A DNA stretch of 64,000 nucleotides from Ruminococcus sp. GTDB lineage: Bacteria > Bacillota > Clostridia > Lachnospirales > Lachnospiraceae. The notes under the pieces were generated by a model. That model was not told the origin of the DNA and did not search any database. It saw only the letters and a list, made by a program, of their open reading frames with translations. Location: assembly GCA_013911065.1 (NCBI GenBank), contig JACERV010000003.1, positions 116,935-180,934 of the forward strand, written 5' to 3'. Of this stretch, positions 35,991-43,728 are shown in pieces (position 1 is the first letter of the stretch; every line of letters begins with the position of its first letter). A program made the position numbers and the translations under genes.

Positions 35991-36671
35991 ATGTCAGCAG
36001 GATGTAGAGTCAGGAAAAATTTTGAAAGACCGTCGAAAGAATTAGTGGAAGCTTTCCGCGGCATTCCAGTAGCCAATATAGACGATAATTGTGGGAGGAT
36101 TGCGGCTGTTGATGCAAGCATTTATCCGCTGAATCCCAAAGCTCGTCTTCTAGGAACTGCTTTCACGGTAAATGCCCCGGCGGGAGACAATCTTTTGTTT
36201 CACAAGGCATTGGATATGGCACAGCCGGGAGATGTCATCGTCCTTGCTAATAAGGGCAGTATGAGCAGAGCACTCTGCGGAGAAATCATGAGCAGCTATG
36301 CACAGTCAAGAGGACTTGCAGGTATTATCATTGATGGTTGTGTCCGCGATAGCGATACCTTAAGTGAGATGGATTTTCCGGTGTATGCAAAGGGTGTTAC
36401 ACCGAACGGCCCTTACAAGAACGGCCCAGGAGAAATGAACTTTCCAGTTTCTTTTGCCGGAATCGTCATCAATCCAGGGGATATCATTGTAGGGGATTCG
36501 GACGGATTGATTGCGGTAAAACCGGAGTATGCCAAAGAACTGGCAGAACTGGCAAAGACTTATCATGCATCAGAAGAGAAACAGATGGAAGGAATTCTGA
36601 ACCGCGGAGAATGGCCACGTTCTTGGGTAGATTCCAAATTAGAGGAAGTAGGATTTGAATTTGTAGACTAG
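35991..36671 (+). CDS. RraA-family protein, probable aldolase or oxaloacetate decarboxylase
   Basis: The product is 226 residues. The fold is recognised by VANIDDNCGRIAA (about 24), NAPAGDNLLFHKALD (about 64), GDVIV and the metal/substrate motif GIIIDGCVRDSDTL (about 112-125). The Arg-Asp pair is present, as in the 4-hydroxy-4-methyl-2-oxoglutarate aldolase branch, members of which also decarboxylate oxaloacetate. RNase E inhibition, the historical RraA role, is unlikely in this setting. It opens the operon divergent from LysR. The substrate is inferred, probably a 2-oxo acid such as oxaloacetate or a hydroxy-oxoglutarate. Confidence 0.82.
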   Translation: MSAGCRVRKNFERPSKELVEAFRGIPVANIDDNCGRIAAVDASIYPLNPKARLLGTAFTVNAPAGDNLLFHKALDMAQPGDVIVLANKGSMSRALCGEIMSSYAQSRGLAGIIIDGCVRDSDTLSEMDFPVYAKGVTPNGPYKNGPGEMNFPVSFAGIVINPGDIIVGDSDGLIAVKPEYAKELAELAKTYHASEEKQMEGILNRGEWPRSWVDSKLEEVGFEFVD

Positions 36672-36725
36672 GAAAAGCGATACTTAACATTCATTATAGT
36701 CAGAAAATGAAAGAAGGAAATCAAA

Positions 36726-37997
36726 ATGGAAACAAAGAATTATAATCCTTATGAAAATATGATTGCTGTACTTGAGCAGGCAGCCGGCAAGCTGGGGCTA
36801 GAGCCAAATGAGTATGAGACCTTAAAATATCCGGAACGAGAACTGACGGTATCCATTCCTATCAAAATGGACAATGGAGCGTTGAGAGTATTCGAGGGAT
36901 ATCGTGTGCAGCATAATAGTGCAAGAGGCCCTTATAAAGGCGGGATCCGTTATCACCAGAATGCCAATCCGGATGAGGTGAAGGCTCTGGCAGCGTGGAT
37001 GTCATTCAAGTGTGCTATTGTTAATATTCCTTATGGTGGAGCGAAAGGCGGAATCAAGGTCAATCCCAGAGAATTATCAAAGGATGAATTGATTCGGCTG
37101 ACAAGAAGATATACGACCAGGATTCTTCCTTTGATTGGACCAGACCAGGATATCCCTGCACCGGATGTAAATACAAATGGGGAAGTAATGGGCTGGATTA
37201 TGGATACTTACAGTATATTCAAAGGACACAGTATTCCGGGCGTTGTTACTGGAAAACCCATTGAAATCGGCGGATCCATTGGAAGAGCAGAGGCAACAGG
37301 ACGCGGTGTCACAATCATTGCGGAAAAATGCCTGACAGATTTGGGACTAAAACCGGAAGAACTGAGTTATGCAATCCAGGGTATGGGAAATGTAGGCGGA
37401 ACGGCAGCGAGCATTTTGTATGGAGAAGGAAAGCGCATCGTTGCAGTTAGTGACTGGTCCGGCGGTGTGCAGAATCCCGATGGATTGAATATTCCGGAGA
37501 TTGTGGAATTCCTTTCTGACAGAAGCAAATGTCTGAAAGAATATACAGGCGAGGGCGTGCAGCATATCACAAATGATGAGTTATTGACCTATGGATGTGA
37601 CGTATTAATTCCGGCTGCTTTGGAGAACCAGATTACAGCAGACAATGCCTCCAAGATACAGGCAAAGGTGATTGTCGAGGCAGCGAATGGTCCCACCAGC
37701 GTGGAGGCAGATGAGATTCTTGCAAAAAGAAACATCCTGGTAGTGCCGGATGTACTTGCAAACGCCGGTGGAGTCGTTGTATCTTATTTTGAGTGGGTTC
37801 AGAATATTCAGAGCATGGCATGGGAACTGGATGAAGTAAATCAGACGTTGAAAAAAATAATGATGAAAGCCTACCAGGACGTAAGAAGGATGAGTCAGGA
37901 AAAACACAGCACCATGCGTATGGGGGCATATATGGTAGCGATTGACAGAATCTGTACGGCAGGAAGGCTAAGAGGCGGTCCGATTTCCATGGCATAG
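36726..37997 (+). CDS. gdhA: Glutamate (Glu/Leu/Phe/Val) dehydrogenase
   Basis: The product is 423 residues. GPYKGGIRYH (about 65-74) and the catalytic-lysine segment PYGGAKGGI (about 101-109) mark the substrate domain. A Rossmann domain follows, with IQGMGNVGGTAA (about 218-229) and ANAGGVVVSYFEWVQN (about 345-360). The length and motifs fit the hexameric catabolic NAD type (GudB/RocG-like). In this operon it would oxidise glutamate released from 5-oxoproline to 2-oxoglutarate and ammonia. GAAGGA lies upstream. pxpB follows 25 bases later. Confidence 0.93.
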   Translation: METKNYNPYENMIAVLEQAAGKLGLEPNEYETLKYPERELTVSIPIKMDNGALRVFEGYRVQHNSARGPYKGGIRYHQNANPDEVKALAAWMSFKCAIVNIPYGGAKGGIKVNPRELSKDELIRLTRRYTTRILPLIGPDQDIPAPDVNTNGEVMGWIMDTYSIFKGHSIPGVVTGKPIEIGGSIGRAEATGRGVTIIAEKCLTDLGLKPEELSYAIQGMGNVGGTAASILYGEGKRIVAVSDWSGGVQNPDGLNIPEIVEFLSDRSKCLKEYTGEGVQHITNDELLTYGCDVLIPAALENQITADNASKIQAKVIVEAANGPTSVEADEILAKRNILVVPDVLANAGGVVVSYFEWVQNIQSMAWELDEVNQTLKKIMMKAYQDVRRMSQEKHSTMRMGAYMVAIDRICTAGRLRGGPISMA

Positions 37998-38022
37998 AGA
38001 TCAGAAGGCAGAGGTACTATTT

Positions 38023-38769
38023 ATGGATGTGAAATTTCTTATAGCAGGGGACAGAGCGGTATCCGTTGAATTCGGTAAAGAAATCTGTCTTGAAATTAAT
38101 GAAAAAGTCCGCATGTTGGAAGAAGAGTTGAAAGATAATCCGATAGACGGCGTGATAGAAGTTGTACCGACTTATTGTGCCTTGATTGTACATTATCATC
38201 CTGAGGTGGTGCGTTACGACGATTTGGTTGAAGCATTGAAAGTAAGCCTGGGCAGCATGAGTTCTTTGGAGACAAAGAAAAAGATTGTCAAGGAGGTTCC
38301 GATTTTCTACGGCGGAGAAACAGGACCGGATTTGGAGTACTGCGCACAGCTGGAACAGATTTCTGTGGAGGAGCTTATCCGCAGACATTCAGAACACGAA
38401 TATTATGTGTATATGCTCGGGTTTGCACCGGGACACCCATATATGGCAAGATTTGAGGAGCCATTCAGCTTCAAGAGAAGAGAGGAACCCAGGGTAAAGA
38501 TTCCGGCCAGATCAGTGGTTGTTCAGCAGAACCTGTCAGATCTGATTCCGTTCGAACAGCCCTGCGGATGGAACATCATAGGAAGCACACCGCTGGATAT
38601 CTGCAACTATGACAAGGAGGAGCCATTCCTTTTGAATGCAGGCGAATGGGTAAAACATGTTCCAATCACAAAAGCGGAATATGATCAGATCCGAAGGGAT
38701 GTAGAGAAAGGAACATATCAGGTGAAAACTTATAGTCTGGAGAAAACTGCCGGAGAACGGAGGGGATGA
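38023..38769 (+). CDS. pxpB: 5-oxoprolinase subunit B (allophanate hydrolase subunit 1-like)
   Basis: The product is 248 residues. The fold is marked by GDRAVSVEFGKEI (about 8-20), IDGVIEVVPTYCALIVHY (about 43-60) and the C-terminal MLGFAPGHPYMA and GWNIIGSTPLDIC (about 131-190), the KipI/AHS1 signature. PxpB forms the ATP-dependent kinase-like complex with PxpC. The stop and the pxpC ATG are 1 base apart, so they are translationally coupled. Confidence 0.92.
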   Translation: MDVKFLIAGDRAVSVEFGKEICLEINEKVRMLEEELKDNPIDGVIEVVPTYCALIVHYHPEVVRYDDLVEALKVSLGSMSSLETKKKIVKEVPIFYGGETGPDLEYCAQLEQISVEELIRRHSEHEYYVYMLGFAPGHPYMARFEEPFSFKRREEPRVKIPARSVVVQQNLSDLIPFEQPCGWNIIGSTPLDICNYDKEEPFLLNAGEWVKHVPITKAEYDQIRRDVEKGTYQVKTYSLEKTAGERRG

Positions 38770-38770
38770 T

Positions 38771-39715
38771 ATGGGGATTGTAGTAGAAAACGGCGGAATT
38801 CTGACAACGGTTCAGGACGAAGGAAGATTTGGATATCAGGCATATGGGGTATCTACTTCAGGAGCTATGGACAGTCACTCTTTCCACATTGCAAATCTCC
38901 TTGTAGGAAACCCGATGACAGAAGGGGCGCTGGAGATGACGTTTATCGGGCCGAAACTTCGGTTTACCCGTGACAACATCATTGCGGTTACCGGCGGAGA
39001 CCTGACACCAATGCTGGACGGTGAGACGTTGCCGATGTATCAGGCCGTTCTTGTAAAGGCGGGACAGAATCTGTCTTTTGCGGGAGCGAGAAACGGATGC
39101 AGGGGGTACATTGCATTTTCAGGAGGATTGGATATACCGGAGGTGATGGGCAGTAAGTCCACGCTTTTGAGAAACAAGCTTGGAGGGCTGGATGGACGCA
39201 AGCTGGAAAAGGGAGATGAAATTGCATTTTTGGCTCCTAAAACAGAACTGACCAGGATGGGGGAGCGGAAAGTTCCTGCAAATGTATATCCTCAGAAAGA
39301 AGTTGTCCTTCGTGTCGTACTTGGTCCACAGGATGATGAATTTACGGAGAAAGGAATCCGCAGTTTCTTTTGGAACAGTGGGGTAATTACCAACGAATTT
39401 GACCGGATGGGCTGCAGAATCGAGAGAGATCCGGTAGAGCATCGGGGAGACGGAAACATAAACACAGATGGAATCTCCCTTGGTTCTATTCAGGTACCGC
39501 CTAACGGCAAGCCTATTATTATGCTGTCAGACCGGCAGAGTACAGGGGGATACGCAAAGATTGGAACGGTGATCTCAGTGGATCTGCCGAAAATTGCCCA
39601 GAGTCAGCCGGGACAGAGGATTCGGTTCATTGAGGTGAGCCTGGAGTTGGCACAGAGTTTGTATATCCGGGAGTTGAATCAGATGAAAGAGTTGGACGAA
39701 AAGCTGAATGCGTAG
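38771..39715 (+). CDS. pxpC: 5-oxoprolinase subunit C (allophanate hydrolase subunit 2-like)
   Basis: The product is 314 residues, the KipA/AHS2 family length. VQDEGRFGYQAYGVSTSGAM (about 15-34), ANLLVGNPMTEGALE (about 41-55), the GCRGYIAFSGGLDIP segment and the C-terminal DRQSTGGYAKIGTV (about 256-269) are all present. With PxpA and PxpB it should give 5-oxoprolinase activity. The substrate could in principle be another lactam or allophanate-like compound, but the PxpA in the same island favours 5-oxoproline. Confidence 0.92.
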   Translation: MGIVVENGGILTTVQDEGRFGYQAYGVSTSGAMDSHSFHIANLLVGNPMTEGALEMTFIGPKLRFTRDNIIAVTGGDLTPMLDGETLPMYQAVLVKAGQNLSFAGARNGCRGYIAFSGGLDIPEVMGSKSTLLRNKLGGLDGRKLEKGDEIAFLAPKTELTRMGERKVPANVYPQKEVVLRVVLGPQDDEFTEKGIRSFFWNSGVITNEFDRMGCRIERDPVEHRGDGNINTDGISLGSIQVPPNGKPIIMLSDRQSTGGYAKIGTVISVDLPKIAQSQPGQRIRFIEVSLELAQSLYIRELNQMKELDEKLNA

Positions 39716-39757
39716 TAGGATATATATATAAACAGGAGAAGAAAGGTGAGAAGTGGT

Positions 39758-40723
39758 ATGAAAATAGTAGTTTTAGACGGATATACAGAGAATCCGGGTG
39801 ATTTGAGCTGGGATGCGCTGAAGGAACTGGGCGAGGTGACTGTTTATGACCGAACCTCCTATGAGGAATCGCCACTGATCGCAGAGCGCATCGGTGATGC
39901 AGAAATCGTTGTAATGAACAAGACACCGATATCAAAGGAAACGATTGACAAGTGCAAAAACATTCAGCTGATTGCGGTGCTTGCAACAGGGTATAATGTA
40001 GTGGATTATGGATATGCAAAAGAAAAGGGGATTCCGGTTGTGAATGTACCGACTTACGGGACTCAGATTGTAGGTCAATATGCATTGGGACTGCTTTTGG
40101 AAATCTGCTCTCACTATGGGTATCATGATGAGACTGTAAAAGCTGGAAAATGGGAGAACAATGAGGACTGGTGCTACTGGGATTATCCAATGATTGAGTT
40201 GTATGGCAAGACTGCCGGCATCATCGGACTTGGAAAAATTGGCCAGGCTACGGCAAAGCTGTTGAATGCACTGGACATGAAAGTTATAGCCTATGATGCT
40301 TATGAAAGTGAAGCAGGAAGACAACTGGCGGAGTATGTGTCCCTGGATGAGCTGTTTGCACGTTCTGATGTTATTTTCCTGCACTGTCCGCTTTTCCCAG
40401 AGACAGAAGGAATCATCAATAAAGAAAATATCGCAAAAATGAAAGATGGAGTGATTCTGATTAACAACAGCCGCGGACAGCTTGTAGTGGAGCAGGATTT
40501 GGCGGATGCATTGAATGAAGGCAAAGTTTATGCAGCAGGCCTTGACGTTGTTTCTTCAGAACCGATCAAGGGCGACAATCCGCTGTTGAAAGCCAGAAAC
40601 TGCATAATTACGCCACATATTTCCTGGGCGGCTCAGGCGTCGCGGCAGAGAATCATGGACATAACCGTAGAAAATATTCGGGCATTTCTTGCCGGAAATA
40701 CAGTGAACCGGGTAAATGGCTAG
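39758..40723 (+). CDS. D-2-hydroxyacid dehydrogenase (NAD-dependent)
   Basis: The product is 321 residues from the ATG at 39758; a GTG at 39746 with AGGAG upstream is an alternative start. The coenzyme fold is GIIGLGKIGQATA (about 147-159). The catalytic triad positions are Arg in NNSRGQLV (about 230), Glu in DVVSSEP (about 258) and His in ITPHISWA (about 281). The family includes glycerate, hydroxypyruvate and D-2-hydroxyglutarate-type reductases. At the end of the gdh operon it would reduce a 2-oxo acid, possibly as an NADH sink. A terminator follows. Confidence 0.9.
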   Translation: MKIVVLDGYTENPGDLSWDALKELGEVTVYDRTSYEESPLIAERIGDAEIVVMNKTPISKETIDKCKNIQLIAVLATGYNVVDYGYAKEKGIPVVNVPTYGTQIVGQYALGLLLEICSHYGYHDETVKAGKWENNEDWCYWDYPMIELYGKTAGIIGLGKIGQATAKLLNALDMKVIAYDAYESEAGRQLAEYVSLDELFARSDVIFLHCPLFPETEGIINKENIAKMKDGVILINNSRGQLVVEQDLADALNEGKVYAAGLDVVSSEPIKGDNPLLKARNCIITPHISWAAQASRQRIMDITVENIRAFLAGNTVNRVNG

Positions 40724-40731
40724 GAAATATA

Positions 40732-40770
40732 AGAAGTATTTGGACTTTTGAAGTTTGAGTACTTCTTTTT
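40732..40770 (+). terminator. Terminator of the RraA-gdh-pxpBC operon
   Basis: AGAAGTA (40732-40738) pairs with TACTTCT (40760-40766). The stem extends inward with several G-T pairs, and TTTTT follows. Confidence 0.75.
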
Positions 40771-40840
40771 GGATTATTGATCAGTTACTGAAATATTGAG
40801 ATATTTATTGTTTAAAAGTTAAATTCAGTTGATTTTTATA

Positions 40841-40846
40841 TATAAT
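40841..40846 (+). promoter_or_regulatory. Possible -10 box for the Na+-decarboxylase operon
   Basis: TATAAT at 40841-40846 sits in an AT-rich tract. The -35 region (GTTAAA, 17 bases upstream) is weak. Transcription from here would include the structured element at 40913-40993. Confidence 0.4.
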
Positions 40847-40912
40847 ATCTGATAATATTAAAAGAATAGGGAAATATGAAATTCAATAATGTGTAACCAT
40901 AATCTCATGTTG

Positions 40913-40993
40913 ATTCAGAAACAATGATGAGGCTGTTCTCCTCGAAGAATTCGAGAGCAGAAATCAGTTTTCGGAAGCCATCATTATCTGAAT
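40913..40993 (+). ncRNA. Candidate structured leader RNA of the decarboxylase operon
   Basis: An 81-base element. ATTCAGA (40913-40919) pairs with TCTGAAT (40987-40993), AATGAT (40923-40928) with ATCATT (40980-40985), and GGCT (40931-40934) with AGCC (40976-40979): a 17-bp interrupted basal stem. Inside is a hairpin capped by CGAA-GAA-TTCG with flanking CTGTTCT/AGAGCAG. No U-tract follows, so it is not a plain terminator. It lies 75 bases before the first carboxyltransferase gene. I do not match it to a known riboswitch class; a cis-regulatory RNA is an inference from structure and position. Confidence 0.45.
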
Positions 40994-41039
40994 GTATTAT
41001 AGTTACAAAGTCAATTAAAAGGAAAGGAAGGTATAATTA

Positions 41040-41099
41040 TTGCTTCTGAATAATTATGCAGGGACAAGATGGATAATAGTGAAAAAACAAAAGCAGTAA
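41040..41099 (+). CDS. Possible 19-codon leader peptide overlapping the carboxyltransferase start
   Basis: A TTG at 41040 is preceded by a strong GGAAAGGAAGG (41021-41031) and opens a 19-codon frame that ends 31 bases inside the next gene. The annotated carboxyltransferase start has only a weak AGGGAC. Translation of this short frame could therefore deliver ribosomes to the gene by coupling. The peptide has no recognisable feature. Confidence 0.25.
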   Translation: MLLNNYAGTRWIIVKKQKQ

Positions 41100-42502
41100 G
41101 GCGAATTGAAAGCCTGTTGGATGCCGGTAGTTTCATTGAAATTGGAAAAGAAATTACAGCCCGCGCAACAGATTTTAATTTAAAACAGGTAGAAACACCT
41201 GGAGACGGAGTGATTACCGGATATGGTGTGATTGACCAAAATCTGGTCTATGTGTATAGTCAGGACGCTGCGGTACTCGGTGGAGCTATTGGCGAGATGC
41301 ATGCCAGAAAAATCATAGCTATTTATGATATGGCGATGAAGATGGGAGCGCCGGTTATCGCATTGCTGGACAGCGCCGGTCTTCGCTTGCAGGAAGCTAC
41401 GGATGCGCTGGAGGCTTTTGGAAGTATTTTTAAGAAACAGACAATGGCCTGTGGAGTCGTGCCCCAAATTAGTGCTGTCTTTGGCAGTTGTGGAGGCGGA
41501 CTGGCAGTTTCCTCAGCTTTGGCAGATTTTACATTTATGGAGGCTCAGGGAAAGTTATTTATAAACTCACCCAACGCGATTGCAGGAAATGAAAAATCAA
41601 TATGCGATACTTCATCAGCAGAGTTCCAGGCCAGGGAGTCGGGAGCCGTTGACTATATTGGCAGTGAAGCGGAGATTATCGGACAGATTAGACAGTTGGT
41701 CTCAATATTGCCGGGGAATAGTAAAGATGGTACTCCACGCAGTGAGAATGGGGATGATTTAAATCGATTGACACCAGCTATTTCAGGAGCATATGAAGAT
41801 GCTGCCATTCTGCTGACCCAGCTCTCAGATGGCGGACAGTTCATGGAAACGAAAAAAGATTTTGCCAAAGACATGGTAACTGGATTTATCAAGTTAAATG
41901 GTTATACGGTAGGAGCGGTGGCAAACCGCAGCAAAATTTATAATGCCCAGGCAGAAACAGAGACGGTATCCGATGGTTCTTTAAGTGGGGCGGCGGCGAG
42001 GAAGGCAGCAGACTTTATTCGTTTCTGTGACGCATTTTCTATTCCTATATTGACTTTGACAAATGTCAATGGTTTTACAGCAACTAAGGATAATGAAAGA
42101 AATCTGACCAGAGAAGCTGCACGCCTTGTGTACGCTTTTGCTGAGGCTGATGTTGCAAAAGTAAATGTAATCATTGGCGAGGCATATGGTACGGCTTACC
42201 AAATAATGAATAGCAAATCCCTGGGCGCAGACATGGTTTATGCCTGGCCGGATGTACAAATTGGCATGATGGAAGCAGGAATGGCAGCGAAAGTTATTTA
42301 TGCCGAAGCGGATTTGCAAACCATAAAAGAAAAGGCTGCAGAGTATCAAAAGTTACAGACTAGTCCTCAGGCAGCGGCGAGACGCGGTTTTGTCGATGCC
42401 ATTATTGCTCCGGAAGAGACCCGGAAGCATTTGATCGGTGCTTTTGAAATGTTATATACGAAAAGGGAAGACCGTCCAGCCAAAAAACATGGGACAGTAT
42501 AG
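41069..42502 (+). CDS. Carboxyltransferase subunit, MmdA/acyl-CoA carboxylase type
   Basis: The product is 477 residues, a double crotonase-fold carboxyltransferase of the methylmalonyl-CoA decarboxylase/12S transcarboxylase kind. The N-half shows GVITGYGVID (about 50), LLDSAGLRLQEA (about 98) and SCGGGLAVSSA (about 138). The C-half shows VGAVANRS (about 283), LTNVNGF (about 330), GEAYGTAYQIMNSK and the DMVYAWPDVQIGMM stretch (about 388-401). It is shorter than typical MmdA (about 510) because the N-terminal leader is compact. It transfers CO2 between an acyl-CoA and the biotin carrier encoded two genes downstream. The acyl-CoA is unknown. Confidence 0.85.
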   Translation: MDNSEKTKAVRRIESLLDAGSFIEIGKEITARATDFNLKQVETPGDGVITGYGVIDQNLVYVYSQDAAVLGGAIGEMHARKIIAIYDMAMKMGAPVIALLDSAGLRLQEATDALEAFGSIFKKQTMACGVVPQISAVFGSCGGGLAVSSALADFTFMEAQGKLFINSPNAIAGNEKSICDTSSAEFQARESGAVDYIGSEAEIIGQIRQLVSILPGNSKDGTPRSENGDDLNRLTPAISGAYEDAAILLTQLSDGGQFMETKKDFAKDMVTGFIKLNGYTVGAVANRSKIYNAQAETETVSDGSLSGAAARKAADFIRFCDAFSIPILTLTNVNGFTATKDNERNLTREAARLVYAFAEADVAKVNVIIGEAYGTAYQIMNSKSLGADMVYAWPDVQIGMMEAGMAAKVIYAEADLQTIKEKAAEYQKLQTSPQAAARRGFVDAIIAPEETRKHLIGAFEMLYTKREDRPAKKHGTV

Positions 42503-42514
42503 CGAGGTGAATCA

Positions 42515-43312
42515 ATGAAAAAGAAGGTTAGCATATTGCTAAGCATGATTGCAGTCCTTGTGTTTCTTACTGGGTGTGGAGCAACAAAGGAGAGCAGTTA
42601 TTCATACGACGATGAGTTACTAAAGCAGACAAGTGAACTGATTATTACCCAGCTTTTGCCGAATGTAACAGAAGAATCACTCACACAGGTGCAGAAAATG
42701 GATGAGTTTGCATTCCAAAGCCAACTTTATAATTCGGGTATTCCGATGACCCCACAGGTATATCTGGAATCTGCAAATGGATGGATACAGGCGCAGGAAG
42801 AGTGTGGAGCATATTTAGATCATGGAGATTACAGCATAGAGGTGGAGAAAGACATCGTTAAGCTGACAACAGCTGCCCAGTTTAAGGATAGAAGTGCAAA
42901 CATCACATTTACTTACGATGATAAATCGTATTTACAAAGTGTGACGGTCAGTGCAGACTATTCCATGGGAGAAATCCTCAAAAAGGCAATATTAAATACA
43001 CTGCTTGGCATGGGTACGGTGTTTCTGGTTTTGATTTTTATCTCTATAATAATTTCATTGCTAAAATATGTACCTGATTTGTTAGCAGGGAAAAGAAAGA
43101 CCCGGGAGCAAAAAGTTGAAGAGATTGAACAGAGGGCCGCGAGTGTGCCAGAAAACAGCGAGCCGGCTGCTGTTATTGCAGAAAAGTCAGAAGATATGGC
43201 TGACACCGTTCTTGTTGCTGTTATCGCAGCAGCGATTGCAAGTGCTGAAGAGATTAGCCCACAGAGCTTTGTGGTTAGAAGCATTAAAAGAAGACCGGAA
43301 AACAAATGGTAA
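42515..43312 (+). CDS. OadG-like gamma subunit with a lipoprotein N-terminus
   Basis: The product is 265 residues. It has an N-terminal lipoprotein signal with lipobox LTGC (Cys21), an extracellular domain of about 135 residues, one membrane helix (about 161-183, GMGTVFLVLIFISIIISLLK) typical of OadG, and a charged Ala-rich cytoplasmic tail ending in a basic segment. Classical OadG proteins are about 80-120 residues, so the extracytoplasmic lipidated part is extra. It probably anchors the carboxyltransferase and biotin carrier to the beta subunit. It starts 12 bases after the previous gene. Confidence 0.78.
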   Translation: MKKKVSILLSMIAVLVFLTGCGATKESSYSYDDELLKQTSELIITQLLPNVTEESLTQVQKMDEFAFQSQLYNSGIPMTPQVYLESANGWIQAQEECGAYLDHGDYSIEVEKDIVKLTTAAQFKDRSANITFTYDDKSYLQSVTVSADYSMGEILKKAILNTLLGMGTVFLVLIFISIIISLLKYVPDLLAGKRKTREQKVEEIEQRAASVPENSEPAAVIAEKSEDMADTVLVAVIAAAIASAEEISPQSFVVRSIKRRPENKW

Positions 43313-43327
43313 AGGAGAAGGCGGAAA

Positions 43328-43705
43328 ATGAAGAATTATACAATTACAGTAAATGGAAAGACATATGATGTAGCAGTGGAAGAAAAGGTGGGGGGAGTAA
43401 CAGCGCCAGCGGCACCTGTTGTGGCAGCTGCGCCTGCAACACCGCCGGTACCGGAGCAGGCATCGCCGGCAAAGAAAGCAGAAACAGTCGGAGCGATTGA
43501 AGTGAAAGCCGGAGCCGCAGGAAAAGTGTTTAAGTTAGAGGCAGCAGTTGGGCAAGCAGTAAAGAAAGGTGATGCTGTAATTATTATTGAAGCGATGAAA
43601 ATGGAAATACCAATTGTTGCGCCAGAAGATGGAACGGTAGCTAATATTAATGTTGCAGTGGGAGATGCAGTAGAAGCAGGAGCTGTATTGGCCACTCTGA
43701 ACTAG
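43328..43705 (+). CDS. Biotin carrier protein of the Na+-decarboxylase
   Basis: The product is 125 residues. A short N-terminal strand region (about 1-22) is followed by an Ala/Pro-rich flexible linker (about 24-50) and a biotinyl domain (about 55-125) with the biotinylation motif EAMKMEIP (Lys91). It shuttles carboxylate between the carboxyltransferase(s) and the membrane beta subunit. It is the only biotin domain in the operon; the OadA-like subunit downstream lacks one. Confidence 0.93.
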   Translation: MKNYTITVNGKTYDVAVEEKVGGVTAPAAPVVAAAPATPPVPEQASPAKKAETVGAIEVKAGAAGKVFKLEAAVGQAVKKGDAVIIIEAMKMEIPIVAPEDGTVANINVAVGDAVEAGAVLATLN

Positions 43706-43728
43706 GGTAACCGGTTGGAGGATAAGAT

